Positions 1-8,171 are shown, counted from the stretch's first letter. The stretch: DNA of 64,000 nt from Alloboseaceae bacterium BT-24-1 (GCA_025846845.1 JAOYTL010000017.1:1-64000), one strand, 5' to 3'. The notes: generated from the letters alone by a model not told the origin. Program-made: numbers and translations.

Positions 1-47
1 ACCGCCGCATCCGAGAAGCCCAGCTGACCCGTCCGCTTCACAGCCAT
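1..47 (-). CDS. N-terminal fragment, possibly an IS5-type transposase
   Basis: A partial gene enters from the left edge. It starts at ATG 47 with a G-rich ribosome site (GGGGGGATTTGCG) just upstream, and only 15 residues are present, beginning MAVKRTGQLGFSDAA. From memory this resembles the first residues of IS5-family transposases of Hyphomicrobiales, but 15 residues cannot prove it. The reading frame is open to the edge. The alternative is an unrelated small gene. Confidence 0.4.
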   Translation of the reverse strand, partial: MAVKRTGQLGFSDAA

Positions 48-106
48 CGCAAATCCCCCCAGCAACAACCAGGGAATCACAGATCAGGCGTTTTGCAACA
101 GCCCCG
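1..106 (-). mobile_element. Possible terminal part of an insertion sequence
   Basis: The minus strand here reads from a possible terminal sequence (CTGTTGCAAAAC, near 94-105) through a short leader into a start codon at 47, and the gene runs off the window edge. The short gap from putative end to start codon, and a junction that falls directly on the intergenic repeat at 103-232, fit an IS end. Neither the matching right end nor a target duplication is visible, so this stays tentative. Confidence 0.3.
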
Positions 107-232
107 CAAGGGGAGAAGGTGGCAGCGCGCAGCGCTGACGGATGAGGGAAGGATGGCGTTACGCGCAGAAGCGGCTCACCCGGTCGAACCGCCCTCATCC
201 CCTGCCGGACCTTCTCCCCCGAGGGGAGAAGG
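103..232. repeat. Intergenic inverted repeat (CTCATCC / CTTCTCCCC type)
   Basis: Two arms face each other: GGGGAGAAGGT with GGATGAGGG at 110-148, and CCCTCATCC with ACCTTCTCCCC at 192-219, followed by a further GAGGGGAGAAGG at 221-232. The element lies downstream of ugpC and may act as a transcription end. A related element is seen at 22205-22352. Its left edge is where the putative IS begins. Confidence 0.6.
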
Positions 233-267
233 AAGCTAATCGGAGAGGAGGCCCCAACGCTCCGCTC

Positions 268-1347
268 TCAGCTCCGCCCGAGCCTGACGCCGCTTTCGGC
301 GTCGAAGACGTGGACCTTGTCGGGGTCGACGGAGATCCAGAGCCGACCGGGCTGCGCCGCGACCTCGCCGGTCGCGGCCTGCATGACGAAGGGCTTGCCG
401 GCGAGCTGGCCGTGGAAGAGCTGGGTCGCGCCGAGCTCCTCGATGAACTCGACATCGAAGGGCAGCGAGCCGGCCGCGCCCTCCGAGGCGATCTCGATGT
501 CCTCGGGCCGCAGGCCGACCTCGACGGCAGTGCCTACGGCTAAATCCTCGCGCAGGTCGCGCGCCTGCAGCAGGGCGTCGCCGAGCGCGATGATGCCGGC
601 GCCGTCGACCTTGGCCGCCAACAGGTTCATCGGCGGCGAGCCGATGAAGGTGGCGACGAAGCGGCTCGCCGGCTTGCGGTAGACCTCGGCCGGCACGCCG
701 ATCTGCTCGACCTGGCCGCCATTCATCACCACCAGCTTGTCGGAGAGCGTCATCGCCTCGACCTGGTCATGGGTGACGTAGATCGCGGTGACGCCGAGGG
801 CGCGCTGCAATTTCTTGATCTCGACGCGCATCTGCACGCGCAATTTGGCGTCGAGATTGGAGAGCGGCTCGTCGAACAGGAAGACCTGAGGCTTGCGCAC
901 GATGGCGCGGCCCATGGCGACGCGCTGGCGCTGGCCGCCGGAGAGCTGGCGCGGGCGCCGCTGCAGGAAGGGCTCGATGGCGAGGATGCGCGCCGCCTCG
1001 GCGACGCGCTTCTCGATCTCGTCCTTGGGCGTGCCGCGGTTGCGCAGGCCGTAGGCCATGTTGTCGTAGACGCTCATGTGGGGATAGAGCGCGTAGTTCT
1101 GGAAGACCATGGCGATGTCGCGGTCGGCCGGCTCGACCTGGTTGACGACGCGGTCGCCGATCGCGACCTCGCCGGCCGAGATCGTCTCGAGCCCGGCGAC
1201 CATGCGCAGCAAGGTCGACTTGCCGCAGCCGGAGGGGCCGACGAGGACGCAGAAGCCGCCATCGGGGATGTCGAAGGAGACGCCCTTCACCGCCTCGACG
1301 CCGCCGGCATAGATCTTCTTGACGTTGTTGAGCGTGACCTGAGCCAT
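268..1347 (-). CDS. ugpC: sn-glycerol-3-phosphate ABC importer, ATP-binding protein UgpC
   Basis: ATPase subunit of a sugar-type (MalK/UgpC) ABC importer, 359 residues, the usual length. Walker A GPSGCGKST is at residues 37-45, the Q-loop glutamine near 83, the signature LSGGQ at 135-139 and Walker B VFLFDEP at 155-161. A C-terminal regulatory beta domain follows, about 235-359. It is the last gene of the ugpB-ugpA-(creatininase)-ugpE-ugpC operon, 7 bp after ugpE. UgpC powers glycerol-3-phosphate uptake at the inner membrane. The assignment rests on the neighbouring UgpB rather than on this protein alone, since close paralogues serve other sugars. Confidence 0.9.
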   Translation of the reverse strand: MAQVTLNNVKKIYAGGVEAVKGVSFDIPDGGFCVLVGPSGCGKSTLLRMVAGLETISAGEVAIGDRVVNQVEPADRDIAMVFQNYALYPHMSVYDNMAYGLRNRGTPKDEIEKRVAEAARILAIEPFLQRRPRQLSGGQRQRVAMGRAIVRKPQVFLFDEPLSNLDAKLRVQMRVEIKKLQRALGVTAIYVTHDQVEAMTLSDKLVVMNGGQVEQIGVPAEVYRKPASRFVATFIGSPPMNLLAAKVDGAGIIALGDALLQARDLREDLAVGTAVEVGLRPEDIEIASEGAAGSLPFDVEFIEELGATQLFHGQLAGKPFVMQAATGEVAAQPGRLWISVDPDKVHVFDAESGVRLGRS

Positions 1348-1354
1348 AAGCGGG

Positions 1355-2203
1355 CTACTTCTCTGTCTCGACGAGGCCCTTCACGAAGAGCCTCTGCATG
1401 GCGATGACGACAAGGACCGGCGGCAGCATGGCGAGCATGGCGGTCGCCATGGCCATCTGCCATTCGGTCAGGGCGTCGGAGGTGGTGATCATCTTGCGGA
1501 TGCCGATGACGATGGTCTGCATCGAGTCCTTGGTCGTGATCAGCAGCGGCCAGAGATACTGGTTCCAGCCATAGATGAACTGGATGACGAACAGCGCCGC
1601 GATCGTGGTCAGCGAGAGCGGCAGCACCGTATCCTTGAAGAACTTGAACGGGCCGGCGCCGTCGATCTTCGACGCCTCGAGCAGCTCGTCCGGGATGGTC
1701 ATGAAGAACTGCCGGAACAGCAGCGTGCCGGTGGCCGAGGCGATGAGCGGCACGGCCAGACCCTGATAGCTGTCGAGCATGCCAAGATCGGAGACGACCT
1801 TGAAGGTCGGGAAGATGCGCACCTCGACCGGCAGCATCAGGGTGACGAAGATGATCCAGAACGCCGCCATCCGGAATGGGAAGCGGTAATAGACGATGGC
1901 GTAGGCCGAGAGCACCGAGATGAAGATCTTCCCAAGCGCGATGGTCATCGCCATCACGAAGGAGTTGAACATCATGCTCGCCACCGGCTCGCGGGTCGAG
2001 CCGGAGGTGCCGACGAAGAGGATGCGGTAGTAGTTCTCGAAGAAATGCGGCCCAGGATAGAGCGGCAACTGCCCGTTGATGATGGTGGCATTGTCCCAAG
2101 TCGAGGCGACGAAGGTCAGCCAGACCGGAAAGGCGCAGATGAGCACGCCGATCGTCAGGATCACATAGGCGATCGCATCGCCGAGACGGCGGTCCTCGAC
2201 CAT
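1355..2203 (-). CDS. ugpE: sn-glycerol-3-phosphate ABC importer, permease UgpE
   Basis: Inner-membrane permease of the MalG/UgpE type, 282 residues with six predicted membrane helices, the first at about residues 12-32. The coupling EAA loop reads EASKIDGAGPFKFF and should contact UgpC. Its ATG overlaps the stop codon of the creatininase-family gene by one base (TGATG), so the two are likely translationally coupled. Together with UgpA it forms the channel for glycerol 3-phosphate delivered by UgpB. Confidence in the permease class is very high; the substrate is inferred from the operon. Confidence 0.9.
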   Translation of the reverse strand: MVEDRRLGDAIAYVILTIGVLICAFPVWLTFVASTWDNATIINGQLPLYPGPHFFENYYRILFVGTSGSTREPVASMMFNSFVMAMTIALGKIFISVLSAYAIVYYRFPFRMAAFWIIFVTLMLPVEVRIFPTFKVVSDLGMLDSYQGLAVPLIASATGTLLFRQFFMTIPDELLEASKIDGAGPFKFFKDTVLPLSLTTIAALFVIQFIYGWNQYLWPLLITTKDSMQTIVIGIRKMITTSDALTEWQMAMATAMLAMLPPVLVVIAMQRLFVKGLVETEK

Positions 2204-2961
2204 CAGCCCTGTCCTCCACGGTCACTCAAAAGTTTTGCAAGTGCATTCGCCGCCGCGTCGAGGAAGGCGGTGCCCTTCGCCGGCGTCGCCTTGCGGGCAT
2301 CGCCGATCACGCCGGTCTGCGTCATCTCGCGGAAGGGCTGGTAGCGGCCAACGGTCGGCCGGGTCAGCGCGGTGAGATCGGCACCCAGCATGCCGAACGC
2401 CTCGGCGAGCCGCTCGCTCCGCACCGTCTCCGGCGCCAGCACCATCATCATCGAGGTCTCGACCTCGCAGGCATGCAGCACGCTGACCTGGTCGTCCATG
2501 AACGGCGCCATCGCCTCCTGCGCCAGCAGGAAATAGGTGGTGGCGCGGACCTGGAGCGAGGTCTCGCGGGCGAAATCCGGCAGGAAGGCGGCGAGCGCGG
2601 CGATGTTGCCGCCATGGCCGTTGACGATGACGACGCGGTGGAAGCCATGGCGCTCGATGCTCTTCAGCAAGGCGAGCAGGACGGCCCGATAGGTCGGGAT
2701 ATCGAAGGTGAAGGTGCCGCCGAAGGCCATGTGATGCTCGGCCATGCCGCACCACAAGGTCGGCGCGACGACGACCTCGACGTCCCCGGCGCGCTCGGCC
2801 GCGAGCCTGCAGACGCCGCCGCACAGGATGGTGTCGACGCCGACAGGCAGATGCGGACCGTGCTGCTCCATCGACGCGACCGGCAGCACGACGACGGCGT
2901 CTTTCGCCGCCTTCTCGCGCAATTCCTCGGCGGTGAGCTCCTGCCAGAGAACGGAGCGCAT
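2203..2961 (-). CDS. Creatininase-family amidohydrolase inside the ugp operon
   Basis: A 252-residue protein of the creatininase/MftE-like metal-dependent hydrolase family. Metal-site motifs are visible: EQHGPHLPVGVD near residues 32-43 and the hallmark NGHGGN in the middle. Family members cleave amide or cyclic amide bonds, or process peptides; the substrate here is unknown. It sits between ugpA and ugpE and its stop overlaps the ugpE start, so it belongs to the transport operon. The better-known ugp operons carry a glycerophosphodiester phosphodiesterase (ugpQ) instead. A 118-bp gap holding a large palindrome separates it from ugpA, which suggests insertion into a pre-existing operon. Confidence 0.85.
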   Translation of the reverse strand: MRSVLWQELTAEELREKAAKDAVVVLPVASMEQHGPHLPVGVDTILCGGVCRLAAERAGDVEVVVAPTLWCGMAEHHMAFGGTFTFDIPTYRAVLLALLKSIERHGFHRVVIVNGHGGNIAALAAFLPDFARETSLQVRATTYFLLAQEAMAPFMDDQVSVLHACEVETSMMMVLAPETVRSERLAEAFGMLGADLTALTRPTVGRYQPFREMTQTGVIGDARKATPAKGTAFLDAAANALAKLLSDRGGQG

Positions 2962-2985
2962 CAGCTTGCGCCTCCGTTCGTCCAG

Positions 2986-3080
2986 CCGTCATGCTCGCCC
3001 TTGTGGCGAGCATCCACGTCTTGAACACCGCCATCGACCACGAAAGACGTGGATGGTCGGGACAAGCCCGACCATGACGG
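2986..3080. repeat. Three-armed palindromic intergenic element
   Basis: The outer arms CCGTCATG and CATGACGG enclose two perfect hairpins, GCTCGCC/GGCGAGC and GGTCGGG/CCCGACC, and a third pairing ATCCACGTCTT/AAGACGTGGAT. The whole can fold as a branched cruciform or RNA. It looks like a dispersed REP/BIME-like element of this genus and lies between ugpA and the creatininase gene, where it could alter relative expression. Confidence 0.65.
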
Positions 3081-3100
3081 AAGGGTGAGCATCGGCCGCA

Positions 3101-3982
3101 TCAGTAGTTCACCTTCCGCTCGATGAAGCGGAACTGGAAGGCGGTCATGCCGATGACCATGATCAGCAGGATCACCGATTGCGCCGCCGAGCCGCCGAGA
3201 TTGGTGCCGCCCTTGCCGTCGGAATAGACCTTGTAGACCAGTGTCTCGGTTGCGCCCGAGGGGCCGCCGCCGCTGATCGTGTCGATGATGCCGAAGGTGT
3301 CGAAGAAGACATAGACGAGATTGACGACCAGCAGGAAGAAGGTCGTCGGCGAGAGCAATGGGAAGACGATGGTCCAGAAGCGCCGCATCGGCCGGGCCCC
3401 GTCGATCACCGCCGCCTCGATCACGCTCTTGGGGATCGACTGCAGGCCGGCGAGGAAGAACAGGAAATTGTAGGAGATCTGCTTCCAGGTCGCAGCGAGG
3501 ATGACCAGCGTCATCGCGTCATTGCCGTTGAGGCGCGGGTTCCAGGCGACACCGAGCGATTGCAGCCCGCGGGCGAGCATGCCGAGCGAGGGATCGAACA
3601 TGAAGATCCAGAGCACGCCGGCGATGGCCGGCGCGACGGCATAGGGCCAGATCAGCAGCGTCTTGTAGATCTCGGCGCCGCGGATCTGCCGGTCGGCCAT
3701 CACTGCGAAGAGCAATGCCAGCGAAAGCGAGAGCAGTGCGACGAAGACCGAGAAGATGCCGGTGTTGATCAGCGCCTTGTAGTATTCGGGTTTCGAGAAC
3801 AGGTCGCGATAGTTCTCGAACCAGACGAACTCGGTCGAGATGCCGAAGGCGTCCTGCAGCAGGAAGCTCTGCCAGACGGCCTGGCTCGCCGGCCAGTAGA
3901 AGAAGACGAGCGTGATCGCGAGCTGCGGCAGGAGCAGCAGCAGCGGGATCGTCAGCCCCTTGAAGTGAGCATATTTCTGCAT
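3101..3982 (-). CDS. ugpA: sn-glycerol-3-phosphate ABC importer, permease UgpA
   Basis: MalF/UgpA-type permease, 293 residues from the ATG at 3982 (MQKYAHFKG). An upstream in-frame start at 4090 would run through the ugpB-ugpA stem-loop and into the 3' end of ugpB, and is not preferred. Six membrane helices are predicted, the first at about residues 10-30, and the EAA loop reads EAAVIDGARPMRRFW. It follows ugpB by 58 bp containing a strong hairpin. It partners UgpE in the inner membrane to import glycerol 3-phosphate. Confidence 0.9.
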   Translation of the reverse strand: MQKYAHFKGLTIPLLLLLPQLAITLVFFYWPASQAVWQSFLLQDAFGISTEFVWFENYRDLFSKPEYYKALINTGIFSVFVALLSLSLALLFAVMADRQIRGAEIYKTLLIWPYAVAPAIAGVLWIFMFDPSLGMLARGLQSLGVAWNPRLNGNDAMTLVILAATWKQISYNFLFFLAGLQSIPKSVIEAAVIDGARPMRRFWTIVFPLLSPTTFFLLVVNLVYVFFDTFGIIDTISGGGPSGATETLVYKVYSDGKGGTNLGGSAAQSVILLIMVIGMTAFQFRFIERKVNY

Positions 3983-4004
3983 CGGCCAGCCCGGCGGGAA
4001 AGAA

Positions 4005-4028
4005 GGGCCGGGACAAACGTCCCGGCCC
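4005..4028 (-). promoter_or_regulatory. Intercistronic stem-loop between ugpB and ugpA
   Basis: A perfect 10-bp stem, GGGCCGGGAC with GTCCCGGCCC around a 4-nt loop, sits just after the ugpB stop. On the minus strand it is followed by TTCTTTCCC, so it may act as a partial terminator or an mRNA-end stabiliser. This would give more binding protein than permease, as is common in ABC importer operons. Confidence 0.65.
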
Positions 4029-4040
4029 TCGATCGTCTCT

Positions 4041-5357
4041 TTACTTGGCGGTGCGCTCGAACTGGCGCAGCGCCTGGTTGCCACGCTCATTGGCCGCGTC
4101 GAGAGCCGCCTTCGGCGTCTTCTGGCCGTTCAGGGCCGCCTCGATCTCCTCCGACCAGATGTCGCGGATCTGGACCAGGCCGCCGAAGCGGACGCCGCGG
4201 GAGTTTTCGGTCGGCTCCTTGTTGTTGAGCTCGAGCAGCGGCGTCTCGAGATAGGGGTTCTGCTTGTAGAAGCCCGAGGCCTTGACCTTCTCGTAGGCGG
4301 CCTTGGTGATCGGCAGATAGCCCGACTCGGTATGCAGCTTCACCTGCCGGTCGACATCCGAGAGGAAGGTGAAGAACTTGGCGACGCCCTTGTACTCGTC
4401 AGCCTTCTTGCCGCCCATGACCCAGAGCGAGGCGCCGCCGATGATCGAGTTCTGCGGCGCGCCGGCGACATCCGGATAATATGGCATCGGCGCGTTCGAC
4501 CAGTCGAACTTGGCGTTGGCCTTGACGTTGCCGAAGAAGGCCGAGGAGGTCAGGAAGAGCGGGCATTCGCCCGAGGTGAAGCGGCCCTCGCCGGTGTTGG
4601 TGCGGCCGGAATAGGAGAACACGCCTTCCTTCTGCAAGTTGGCGAGATTGGTCAGGTGCTTGACGAAGAGATCGCTATTGATGCGGAACTCGGTGTCGAA
4701 GCCGTCGAAGCCGTTGGCCTTGGTGCCGACCGGCACGTTATGCCAGGCGCCGAGTTGCTCGATATTGGCCCAAGTCGTCCAGGCGGTGGAGATGCCGCAC
4801 TTGTCCCAGCCGGCGGCCTTCAGCTTCTTGGCGGCTTCGAACGCTTCCGGCCAGGTCTTCGGCGGCGCTTCCGGCAGGCCGGCCTTCTTCAACGCGTCCT
4901 TGTTGTACCACATCACCATCGATGACGAGTTGAACGGGAAGGAGAGCATCTCGCCCTTCGTCGTCGAATAGTAGCCGGTGATCGCCGGCAGATAGCTCTT
5001 CGGATCGAAGGTCTCGCCGGCGTCCTTCATCACGTCGGCGACAGGCTTGATCGCACCCTTAGCCGACATCATCGTTGCGGTGCCGACTTCGAAGACCTGC
5101 ATGATGTGCGGTGCATTGCCGGCACGGAAGGCGGCGATGCCGGCGTTCAGCGTGTCGGGGTAGGAACCCTTGTAGGCGACGACGACCTTGTAGTCCTTCT
5201 GCGAGGCGTTGAACTCCTCGGCCAGCTTGACGACGACGTCGTTGTTGGCGCCGGTCATGGCGTGCCACCACTGGATTTCGGTCTGCGCCAAAGCCGGCGA
5301 AGCGGCGGCCAGCGCGAATGCGCCGACGGCGGTCAGGGTCTTCAATTTGAAGGTCAT
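4041..5357 (-). CDS. ugpB: sn-glycerol-3-phosphate-binding periplasmic protein UgpB
   Basis: Periplasmic solute-binding protein, 438 residues with a Sec signal peptide of about 25 residues ending ASPALAQ. From memory it matches E. coli UgpB closely along its length: an early WWHAMTG, GIAAFRAGNAP, QVFEVGTATMM, PFNSS, a NAIIGGASLWVM-like segment and a C-terminal RGNQALRQFE. It captures glycerol 3-phosphate or glycerophosphodiesters and delivers them to UgpAE. It is the first gene of the operon and lies downstream of a Pho box, as expected for ugp genes induced by phosphate starvation. Confidence 0.92.
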   Translation of the reverse strand: MTFKLKTLTAVGAFALAAASPALAQTEIQWWHAMTGANNDVVVKLAEEFNASQKDYKVVVAYKGSYPDTLNAGIAAFRAGNAPHIMQVFEVGTATMMSAKGAIKPVADVMKDAGETFDPKSYLPAITGYYSTTKGEMLSFPFNSSSMVMWYNKDALKKAGLPEAPPKTWPEAFEAAKKLKAAGWDKCGISTAWTTWANIEQLGAWHNVPVGTKANGFDGFDTEFRINSDLFVKHLTNLANLQKEGVFSYSGRTNTGEGRFTSGECPLFLTSSAFFGNVKANAKFDWSNAPMPYYPDVAGAPQNSIIGGASLWVMGGKKADEYKGVAKFFTFLSDVDRQVKLHTESGYLPITKAAYEKVKASGFYKQNPYLETPLLELNNKEPTENSRGVRFGGLVQIRDIWSEEIEAALNGQKTPKAALDAANERGNQALRQFERTAK

Positions 5358-5430
5358 GATCAGCTCCCTCTAAGCCCCCGATATGCGCGGGCGTTCTTGT
5401 CGTTGGTGCGCAAGCTAGCATGAAGCCGGG

Positions 5431-5458
5431 GCGACAGTTCAATGACAAAACGATGACA
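5431..5458 (-). promoter_or_regulatory. Pho box (PhoB-binding repeats) upstream of ugpB
   Basis: On the minus strand three repeats, TGTCAT, TGTCAT and TGTCGC, begin at 5458, 5447 and 5436, exactly 11 bp apart. This is the arrangement of PhoB binding sites (TGTCA-type repeats with 11-bp period). The site lies 73 bp upstream of the ugpB start and can replace the -35 element. It indicates induction of the ugp operon by phosphate starvation. Confidence 0.8.
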
Positions 5459-5559
5459 TTTCCGCCCCACTGTGGACGCGCATCGACGCACTTGCGATTT
5501 TCCGCGGAAGCGGCTGTTCTCCTCAGCCTTCCTGCACACTGCACACAGCCGGATCAGCC

Positions 5560-6738
5560 ATGCCCTCGCTTTCGCTCACGCCCGCCAACACCCTGCCGGC
5601 CGATGCCGACCGCGCCGCGCTGGCGGGCCGCGTCTGGCGGCCGGATCTCGCCGGGCCGTCGGTGGTCAAGCTCCAGGGCGACGCGGTCATCGACGTCACG
5701 GCGACCTTCCCGACCATGCGCGATCTCTGCGAGACCGCCGACCCGGCGACGGCGCTGCGTGCTGCAAACGGCGGGGGCCTCGGCTCGCTCGCCGATCTCC
5801 TCGCCAACAGCTCGGCCGCCACCCGCAATGACGGCAGGCCTTGGTTGCTCGCCCCGGTCGACCTGCAGGCGGTCAAGGCTGCCGGCGTCACCTTCGCGGT
5901 CTCGATGCTGGAACGCGTCATCGAGGAGAAGGCCCGCGGCAACCCGGCTGCCGCTGCCGAGATCAGGGCCGAGATCGGCAAGCTCATCGGCGACGATCTC
6001 TCGAAGCTGAAGCCTGGCTCGCCCGAGGCGATGAAGTTGAAGGAGGTGCTGATCGCCCAGAACAGCTGGAGCCAATATCTCGAGGTCGGCATCGGCCCGG
6101 ACGCCGAGATCTTCACCAAGGCGCCGCCGATGTCGGCGGTCGGCACCGGCGCCGATGCCGGCCTGCACCCGGCCTCGAGCTGGAACAATCCCGAACCCGA
6201 GATCGTGCTCGTCGTCGCCTCTGACGGCCGGATCGTCGGCGCCAGCCTCGGCAACGACGTCAATCTGCGCGATGTCGAGGGCCGCTCGGCCCTGCTGCTC
6301 GGCAAGGCCAAGGATAACAATGCTGCGGCCGCGATCGGCCCGTTCATTCGCTTCTTCGACGGCGATTTCTCGCTCGACCATGTCCGCAAGACGACGGTGA
6401 GCCTCACCGTCGAGGGCGAGGACGGCTTCACGCTCGAAGGCTCGTCCTCGATCGCCATGATCAGCCGCGACCCGGCCGATCTCGCCGCGCAGATGATAGG
6501 CCCGCACCACCAGTATCCGGACGGAGCGGTGCTCTATCTTGGGACCATGTTCGCGCCGATCAAGGATCGCGACTCGGTCGGCGGCGGCTTCACCCACAAA
6601 TACGGCGACGTCGTCACCATCGCCGCTCCGGAGCTCGGCGCGCTGGTCAACCGCATGCGCCGCACCGACGAATGCGAGCCCTGGCATTTCGGCGCCTCGC
6701 ATCTGATGCGCAACCTCGCCCAGCGCGGGCTGCTGTGA
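5560..6738 (+). CDS. Fumarylacetoacetate-hydrolase-family protein
   Basis: A 392-residue cytosolic enzyme of the FAH fold. The C-terminal half carries the family core: NNPEPEIVLVV with a metal-ligand glutamate, then GNDVNLRDVEG with a metal-ligand aspartate. FAH-family members split C-C bonds or dehydrate 2-keto-3-deoxy acids using a divalent metal. From memory the long N-terminal region (WRPD...GPSVV) resembles members related to 2-keto-3-deoxy-arabinonate dehydratase. Its stop overlaps the start of the hydroxyproline dehydratase gene (GTGA), so they form one operon, and both would feed 2-oxoacid metabolism. The exact substrate is not determinable here. Confidence 0.75.
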   Translation: MPSLSLTPANTLPADADRAALAGRVWRPDLAGPSVVKLQGDAVIDVTATFPTMRDLCETADPATALRAANGGGLGSLADLLANSSAATRNDGRPWLLAPVDLQAVKAAGVTFAVSMLERVIEEKARGNPAAAAEIRAEIGKLIGDDLSKLKPGSPEAMKLKEVLIAQNSWSQYLEVGIGPDAEIFTKAPPMSAVGTGADAGLHPASSWNNPEPEIVLVVASDGRIVGASLGNDVNLRDVEGRSALLLGKAKDNNAAAAIGPFIRFFDGDFSLDHVRKTTVSLTVEGEDGFTLEGSSSIAMISRDPADLAAQMIGPHHQYPDGAVLYLGTMFAPIKDRDSVGGGFTHKYGDVVTIAAPELGALVNRMRRTDECEPWHFGASHLMRNLAQRGLL

Positions 6739-7769
6739 CGCGACTCGCCTACATCGACTACCACACCTGCGGCGAGCCGGTGCGGATCGTCACGTCAGGC
6801 TATCCCGTCCTCACCGGCACGACCATCCTCGACAAGCGCCGGCAGGCCCGCGAGAGCTATGACCACCTGCGCCGCGCGATGATGCTGGAGCCGCGCGGGC
6901 ATGATGGCATGTATGGCGTCATCCCGGTCGCGGCGAGCCATCCGGAAGCGGCCTTCGGCGTGCTGTTCACGCACAACGAGGGCTATTCGACGATGTGCGG
7001 CCACGCGACCATCGCGCTCGGCCGCTATGCGATCGAGCAAGGTCTGGTGAAGGCGACCGAACCGGTTACCCGCTTCGCCATCGAGGCGCCCTGCGGGCTG
7101 CTGCGCCTTTCCTGCGAGGTCGAAGGCGGCCACGGCAACTGGAGAGCCGGCGCGGTCAGCTTCGAGAGCGTGCCGGCCTTCGTCGAAGCGCGCGACCTCG
7201 TGGTCCCGGTGCCGGGCTATGGCGATGTCGTCACCGACATCGCCTATGGCGGCGCCTATTACTGCATCCTGCCGGCCTCGCGCTTCGGTCTCGACCTGAT
7301 GCAGACACCTGTCGAGGAGATCGTCGCAGCGGCCAGCGCGCTGACCGACCAGGCCCGCGCAACGGTCAAAATCACGCATCCGACCGAGCCCGATCTCGGC
7401 TTCCTCTATGGCACCATCGTCACCGACGAGGCTGGACCGGACGAGGACAGTTTCAACCTCTGCGTCTTCGCCGAGCGCCAGATCGACCGCTCGCCGACCG
7501 GTTCGGGCGTCACAGCCCGGATGGCGCTGGATCATGCCAGGGGGCTGATCCCCGCCGGCCAGAGCCGCAGGATCCGCAGCATCACCGGCGGCACCTTCAC
7601 CGGCCGGGTCATCGGTCCGGTCGATTTCCCGGCGGCGGGCGCGGTCACGATCGCGGTCGGTGGCCGCGGCTATCTTGCCGGCGAAGGCAGCTTCGTCATC
7701 GAGACCGGCGACCCGCTCGGCCACGGCTTTACGCTGCCGAAGCGCTTCGCGGAGATCGCCGACTCCTGA
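6735..7769 (+). CDS. trans-3-hydroxy-L-proline dehydratase (proline racemase family)
   Basis: Proline-racemase-fold protein, 344 residues from the GTG at 6735, which overlaps the preceding stop by four bases. The two catalytic positions distinguish subfamilies: Cys88 in STMCGHAT is kept, but the second cysteine is replaced by Thr255 in DRSPTGSGV. Cys/Thr is the signature of trans-3-hydroxy-L-proline dehydratase (EC 4.2.1.77), as in the human enzyme; racemases and 4-hydroxyproline epimerases have Cys/Cys. The product would be delta-1-pyrroline-2-carboxylate, which needs a separate reductase to become proline, and none is visible nearby. Confidence 0.85.
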   Translation: MTRLAYIDYHTCGEPVRIVTSGYPVLTGTTILDKRRQARESYDHLRRAMMLEPRGHDGMYGVIPVAASHPEAAFGVLFTHNEGYSTMCGHATIALGRYAIEQGLVKATEPVTRFAIEAPCGLLRLSCEVEGGHGNWRAGAVSFESVPAFVEARDLVVPVPGYGDVVTDIAYGGAYYCILPASRFGLDLMQTPVEEIVAAASALTDQARATVKITHPTEPDLGFLYGTIVTDEAGPDEDSFNLCVFAERQIDRSPTGSGVTARMALDHARGLIPAGQSRRIRSITGGTFTGRVIGPVDFPAAGAVTIAVGGRGYLAGEGSFVIETGDPLGHGFTLPKRFAEIADS

Positions 7770-7775
7770 GCCGGC

Positions 7776-8171
7776 TTAGTCCGGCTGCCGGAAGTTCAGG
7801 ACGATCTCGCGCCAGCGCGAATAGAGCGCACCGGGCCGCTTCAGCCCGTCATAAGGCGCGCAGCGGATAATGGCGCGGCGTGCGCTCTCAGCCAACCGGG
7901 CGGCGCCCGGTTCCAAAGGCTGATCGAGAACGATGGGCTCGCCGGTCACTGCGCCGTTTCGATCGAGCTTGAGCCGGATACGCACGATCGTGCCCGCCGG
8001 CGCTGCCGCCGGGGGAACGTTCCAGCACGCGGTGACCTTGTCGTGCAGGTAGCGAACGGCGTCCACAAAGGCGCGGTCCTGCGCCGCGGCGGGAGCCGTT
8101 ACAGCCGACACCAAGGCAGAGCCAAGGAGCGTGGTCCGGAGTAACAGCGAGTGTGCGAACTGTCTTGCCAC
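7776..8171 (-). CDS. Exported protein with TonB/TolA C-terminal-like domain
   Basis: A 131-residue protein from the GTG at 8171, chosen because GAGG lies 7 bases upstream and a good signal peptide follows (hydrophobic LLLRTTLLGSALVSAV, ending PAAAQ). The mature part has a cysteine pair (ACWNVP and RCAPYDGL) and the pattern VRIRLKLDRNGAV...WREIVLNFRQ typical of TolA/TonB C-terminal-like domains. It has no proline-rich spacer or membrane anchor of its own, so it is probably a small periplasmic protein. It converges with the dehydratase gene, separated by 6 bp. Confidence 0.6.
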   Translation of the reverse strand: MARQFAHSLLLRTTLLGSALVSAVTAPAAAQDRAFVDAVRYLHDKVTACWNVPPAAAPAGTIVRIRLKLDRNGAVTGEPIVLDQPLEPGAARLAESARRAIIRCAPYDGLKRPGALYSRWREIVLNFRQPD

